NCBI GenBank assembly: GCA_940671915.1
Contig: CALNVZ010003433.1
Coordinates: 18,798,665 to 18,862,664, forward strand
Source of the DNA: Paracentrotus lividus
Lineage: Eukaryota > Echinodermata > Echinoidea > Camarodonta > Echinidae
Direction of reading: 5' to 3'
DNA: 64,000 nucleotides
Part shown: piece by piece, positions 42,501 through 46,900 of the stretch
How the letters are laid out: each line of letters starts with the position of its first letter
Position numbering within the stretch: position 1 is the first letter of the stretch
Made by a program: the position numbers and the translations under genes
Notes under the pieces: model-generated
What the model was told of the DNA's origin: nothing
Databases searched by the model: none
What the model saw: the letters and a program-made list of their open reading frames with translations, nothing else

Positions 42501-43880
42501 AGGTCAATGTAATTGTTAGTGGTAGAGAATTAGTATGGAAAAGCTCCCGGGGCCGTATCATTGAAGTACCTGGGATATGATGTAATAGAATTGGTCTGTT
42601 GTTTGCTTGTCAACTAGCGTAAATTTGGTATCCTAATCTCTCTGGAAAATAAATTTTTAAGACCGGGGGGCATTTCATCAAAGAACTTGGCGGACATTTT
42701 ATCCGACAAATTTGCTCTCAGCCAATTAGATGCAAGCATTTCAGTAGCTTATAACAGTTTGTCGGATAAAATGTCCGACAAGTCCTTTGATGAAATGCCC
42801 CCCAGTTGATTAATATATGTAGTGAAGTATTACATGTATGTTTTTGCACAGATACAGATAGGTGATGATAACATATACATTGTACATGTAGCTTGGTCTC
42901 TTATTTTTTAAACGAACATCTTATCTCAAATGCTTGAATGTTTTATCACAATAAATATTCTAACTTTCCTTTTGCAGGTTTGTTTGTTGTGAACCACCAT
43001 ACCCTTGAGAACTACAAGTCTCGAGTAGTCCCACCCCTAGAGCTCGGCGTGGCCTTTGACCTCGAGCTTCTATGGAGTGAAGGAACCTTTGACAGTCCAC
43101 AACAGCTATGGAGAGCTACAAGTTCCTACAATAGAAAGGTACAGACAGGGAGACAACCTGAGAAAGACAATCATAGAAAGTAAAGGATAGAATCAGAAAA
43201 TATGAGAATAGAAATAGCTGAGGTGAGAATGTTTAGAGGACAATGACAGATAGAGGGAGGGGAGAATAAACAAAAGCAGAAGAAATAGTGACAAAAAAAA
43301 GAAAAAAACAGATATAATTTGGAGAAGAGAAACTACATGGATGATAAGGGAAAGACCAAGATATTATATTTAAGACAGAGTTAGAAAGAATTTCAGAAAG
43401 GCTAAATGAAAAAACAAAACAAAACAAAACAAAAAACATAAAAATAAATTGGAGAGAGGGAATGAGGGTAAGAGACAGAAAGTGAAATGACAAGAAAGAG
43501 AGAGAAAGAGATTTGGAGAATGAGAGATAAGCTAAGAGGAACGTTTTGAAGGATCACCAATCCCAATTTATCATTAATGTTTATGTATGAACATCTCTTT
43601 CTTCCCTTCAGGATTACTCTGGTGATTACATCATTGAGTTGATTCCATGTACAGTAACACCCACCCAATCATACAGCGTAGCTCCTGATATGCCAATTGT
43701 CTGCACTGCACATCCACCAGAAAAGTAAGTCACGAAAACAAAATTATGTGCATACAATATTATATGTTTTTTTTTCAACCATATCAACTTAATAAGAGGA
43801 TAATGATGGATAAGATAATTGCTTGTTATGATAAAAAAAACTTTGGTGCAAAAACTATGTTGGTTTTAACCCTAACTAGG

Positions 43881-43916
<36 letters not shown>

Positions 43917-46900
43917 TCCCAGGCCCCCCTCGACATTTCTCGCCGCGATGTGGCATGACTTTTTTCCTCCAAGTCTTCCGCATCTTTTGAGACCAAATTT
44001 GTGACGTCTGGGTACCCGCTTCGCGAGTTACGCATAATTTTGTACACGTGCGTCAGACCCAAAATTGCTCAAAAACATGATTTCATGTACAAAGTCAATA
44101 CAGAATGTGTTTTCAGCTAAAATTCATAAATGAGTGATTATTTTTGCTTTTACTGATTCAAATTACTTGATTATATGCTTTTTATGATTGTTTAATTGTC
44201 CCCAACAAATTTCATAAAAAAAACAATGAAAATAAAAAGGTCGAAAAAACAAAGAAATACATAAGAAATTAAAAAAACAATAAAATACATAAGAAATTAA
44301 TTGTGATACCGGATTTTTTTTCAAGTACAATTGATAGGAAGGCTATAAAGAATATTTACACCAAAAATGAGCACGTTTGGACCTGTATTTAGGAAGCTAG
44401 AGCAAAAAGTATGATTTCCAATATTAATTATGCATAAATTAGCATAATTAATTAAAAAACAATTTTCATGAAAAAATAACTATACTATTTTGTAGATTAG
44501 GTCACAGGCGACATGCATGCCAATTTTCGCCGTGATCGCGCGGTCGACGGCCGAGATCTCAAGGGGGGGGGGGGGCCTGGGAGGCCCCCCCCGGCCATAT
44601 CAACTCCCAAAATACCCCGGCCTAGTTAGGGTTAAAGGTGACAGTGACTTAATCTTAATTGTTTCTTGATGATAACGTTTAGTTATATATGCGCGATACA
44701 CAAAAAGTGTCACTGCACTTACAGTTACAAAAGACACAGGATGAAATATACATTATTTCGATACGAATAGCTTTAACATGCATTTGTGGCTATCATTAAA
44801 GATGTTTCAAAGACACAATTATGACTTGCAGTGTACTATTATGTGTTTCATTTATGTCCTTGATCTCTCTTCATTTGACAGGTTTGTGGTGCCCATAGCA
44901 TTCCAGCAGACTAACCGCCCTGTACCAGTAGTCTACTCACTAAACACTGAATTTCATCTTATGAATAATGAGAAGGTTTTCATGATGAACCCTGTAGAAG
45001 CATCCATGACGTTGGGAGAGATGGATTATAAAGGAGCATTTTCAAAAGGTAATTTTTTTTTCAGAATTTTGTATCCAATATATCCTTACTCTTAGCTCCC
45101 TTTTTTTTTTGTATTGTACTGCTATTTCCCAGTTTTTTCCTTTTTCCTCTCTACTCATATTCATAAATTCCCTTCCAATCCTCATTTCTCTTCTATTTAT
45201 CCTTCTCCCTTTTCCTCATACTTCGTTCATCTATCCTTTCCTCCCCTCGTCGTTCTTACCTTTCTCCATTTTTCGCCCAGTCATACTTCTGCAGTTCCCT
45301 CAGCTCTTTTGCCATACAAGTTTCTTGACCTTTTTCCCTTCTACCCTCATCTTTTCTTCTACTTCTTCTTCTTGCCTCATTTTTCTTTCATATCTCTTCT
45401 CTTTTCTCCTTTCATTCTCTTCTAATCCTCCCTTCATCTTCTTCCCATGTCCCTAAAATCCCCTTCTTCTTATCCCTTCCCTCACTTTCCTTCCCGATGT
45501 CATTACATCACTTTGTAAAAAATGCTGACTATACACAAATTATATTAGTCTTGCATTTAAAAAATATGACTTTTTACCGACATATGTACTCACTATTAGT
45601 TTACTCAACCTATATTTCTCTCTTGTGTCAATTATATGCCGACCTGTTTGTTTAAATATAGAGATGTCATTAGTAAGTTCAATAAACTCAATATGAACTA
45701 CCATCATAAAATATTGCTCAGTCAGCTAAAAAAAATAACCTGAGACAGGTGAATGTCCTGCATATATTTTACTAATTGTGAAAGTGCGGTTGTCTTGTTT
45801 TTTGGTATATTAGTGTCTGTTAGGTCTCACCAAAGAAAATTTTGTCTAGTCAGCAAAAAACAAAAACAAAACAAAGCAAATTATAAATGATTACACTTAA
45901 TTCAGTGCGTCATTCATCATAGAACTCCTGGTTTATGTTGTTTGCAGAGATATAAAAGTAGCTATCTTTGTGATGAGATAAAAGCTATTATGCCAGCCAA
46001 AATATGAGAATAAACCAAATACACTTTAGTCATTAATTGCTGGGGGTAATAGGTTACAGCTACATTTGTGACAAAAGATTAAGAAATCTTATTCATGGCT
46101 TATGTTGTTTACAGAGATAAAACGGTAGTTCTATTTGTGAATATACTTTATTCACCAATTGGTTGTTGGTTGGGTAATAGATTACAGCTCTCTGTGTGAC
46201 AAAAGGTAAAGAAAACAAAAATCATTAACCAATGAACTTTATTATATAATTTCTGTTTTCTCTTTGGTTAAAAGCCGCTTCTTGTGTGCCTTGAATAGGT
46301 GTCATGAAACCAAACTATTGAAAATTGCTGACTCAGATGTATTTTAAGATGTTTGCCCATTTTTATATAATATAGTTTATGTACACAACTTGGTTCGAAG
46401 CTAGAAATGTTTATTTACTCAATTATCTAAATGAGGTTTATTCAGTGAATTTAGTGCAAATTCTGCTTGACTTTTGTATGATCATAATTATGTCATAAAA
46501 GTTTTAAAAGGTCACTTCCGTTTATTGCATGCTGAGTAAATATTTGAGGTTAAATTGTGCCCCACTAAAATTTGTGAGGGTGCTTTTTCAATATTAGCAA
46601 TAAACTTTTTCTCTATGAGGTCCATAGTTTGCTGTGATATCAACTTAAGTACATGTACATTGTATGCATGTAAGGAGGGCGAGGGTGTCAAGTAAAGATC
46701 CAGTAGGATTTGATTTTGGGATAATAGTGAAGTAAATCTAGTTTTTGGAATAATATTTGAAAAATTTAACAGTTATTATGAATTTTTAGCCAACTCTCAA
46801 AGAGCTATTACAATTTTTTTTAAATACATGTATGTGATTTATATTCATTTTAAATGTAGTAGAATTGTTAAAAACTATTTAAGAGTCTATGTCTCCATCT

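Noticed and set aside
45109-45456. Two overlapping hydrophobic Phe/Ser/Pro frames of more than 100 codons
   Set aside because: Both are translations of a pyrimidine-rich tract; no start context or homology.
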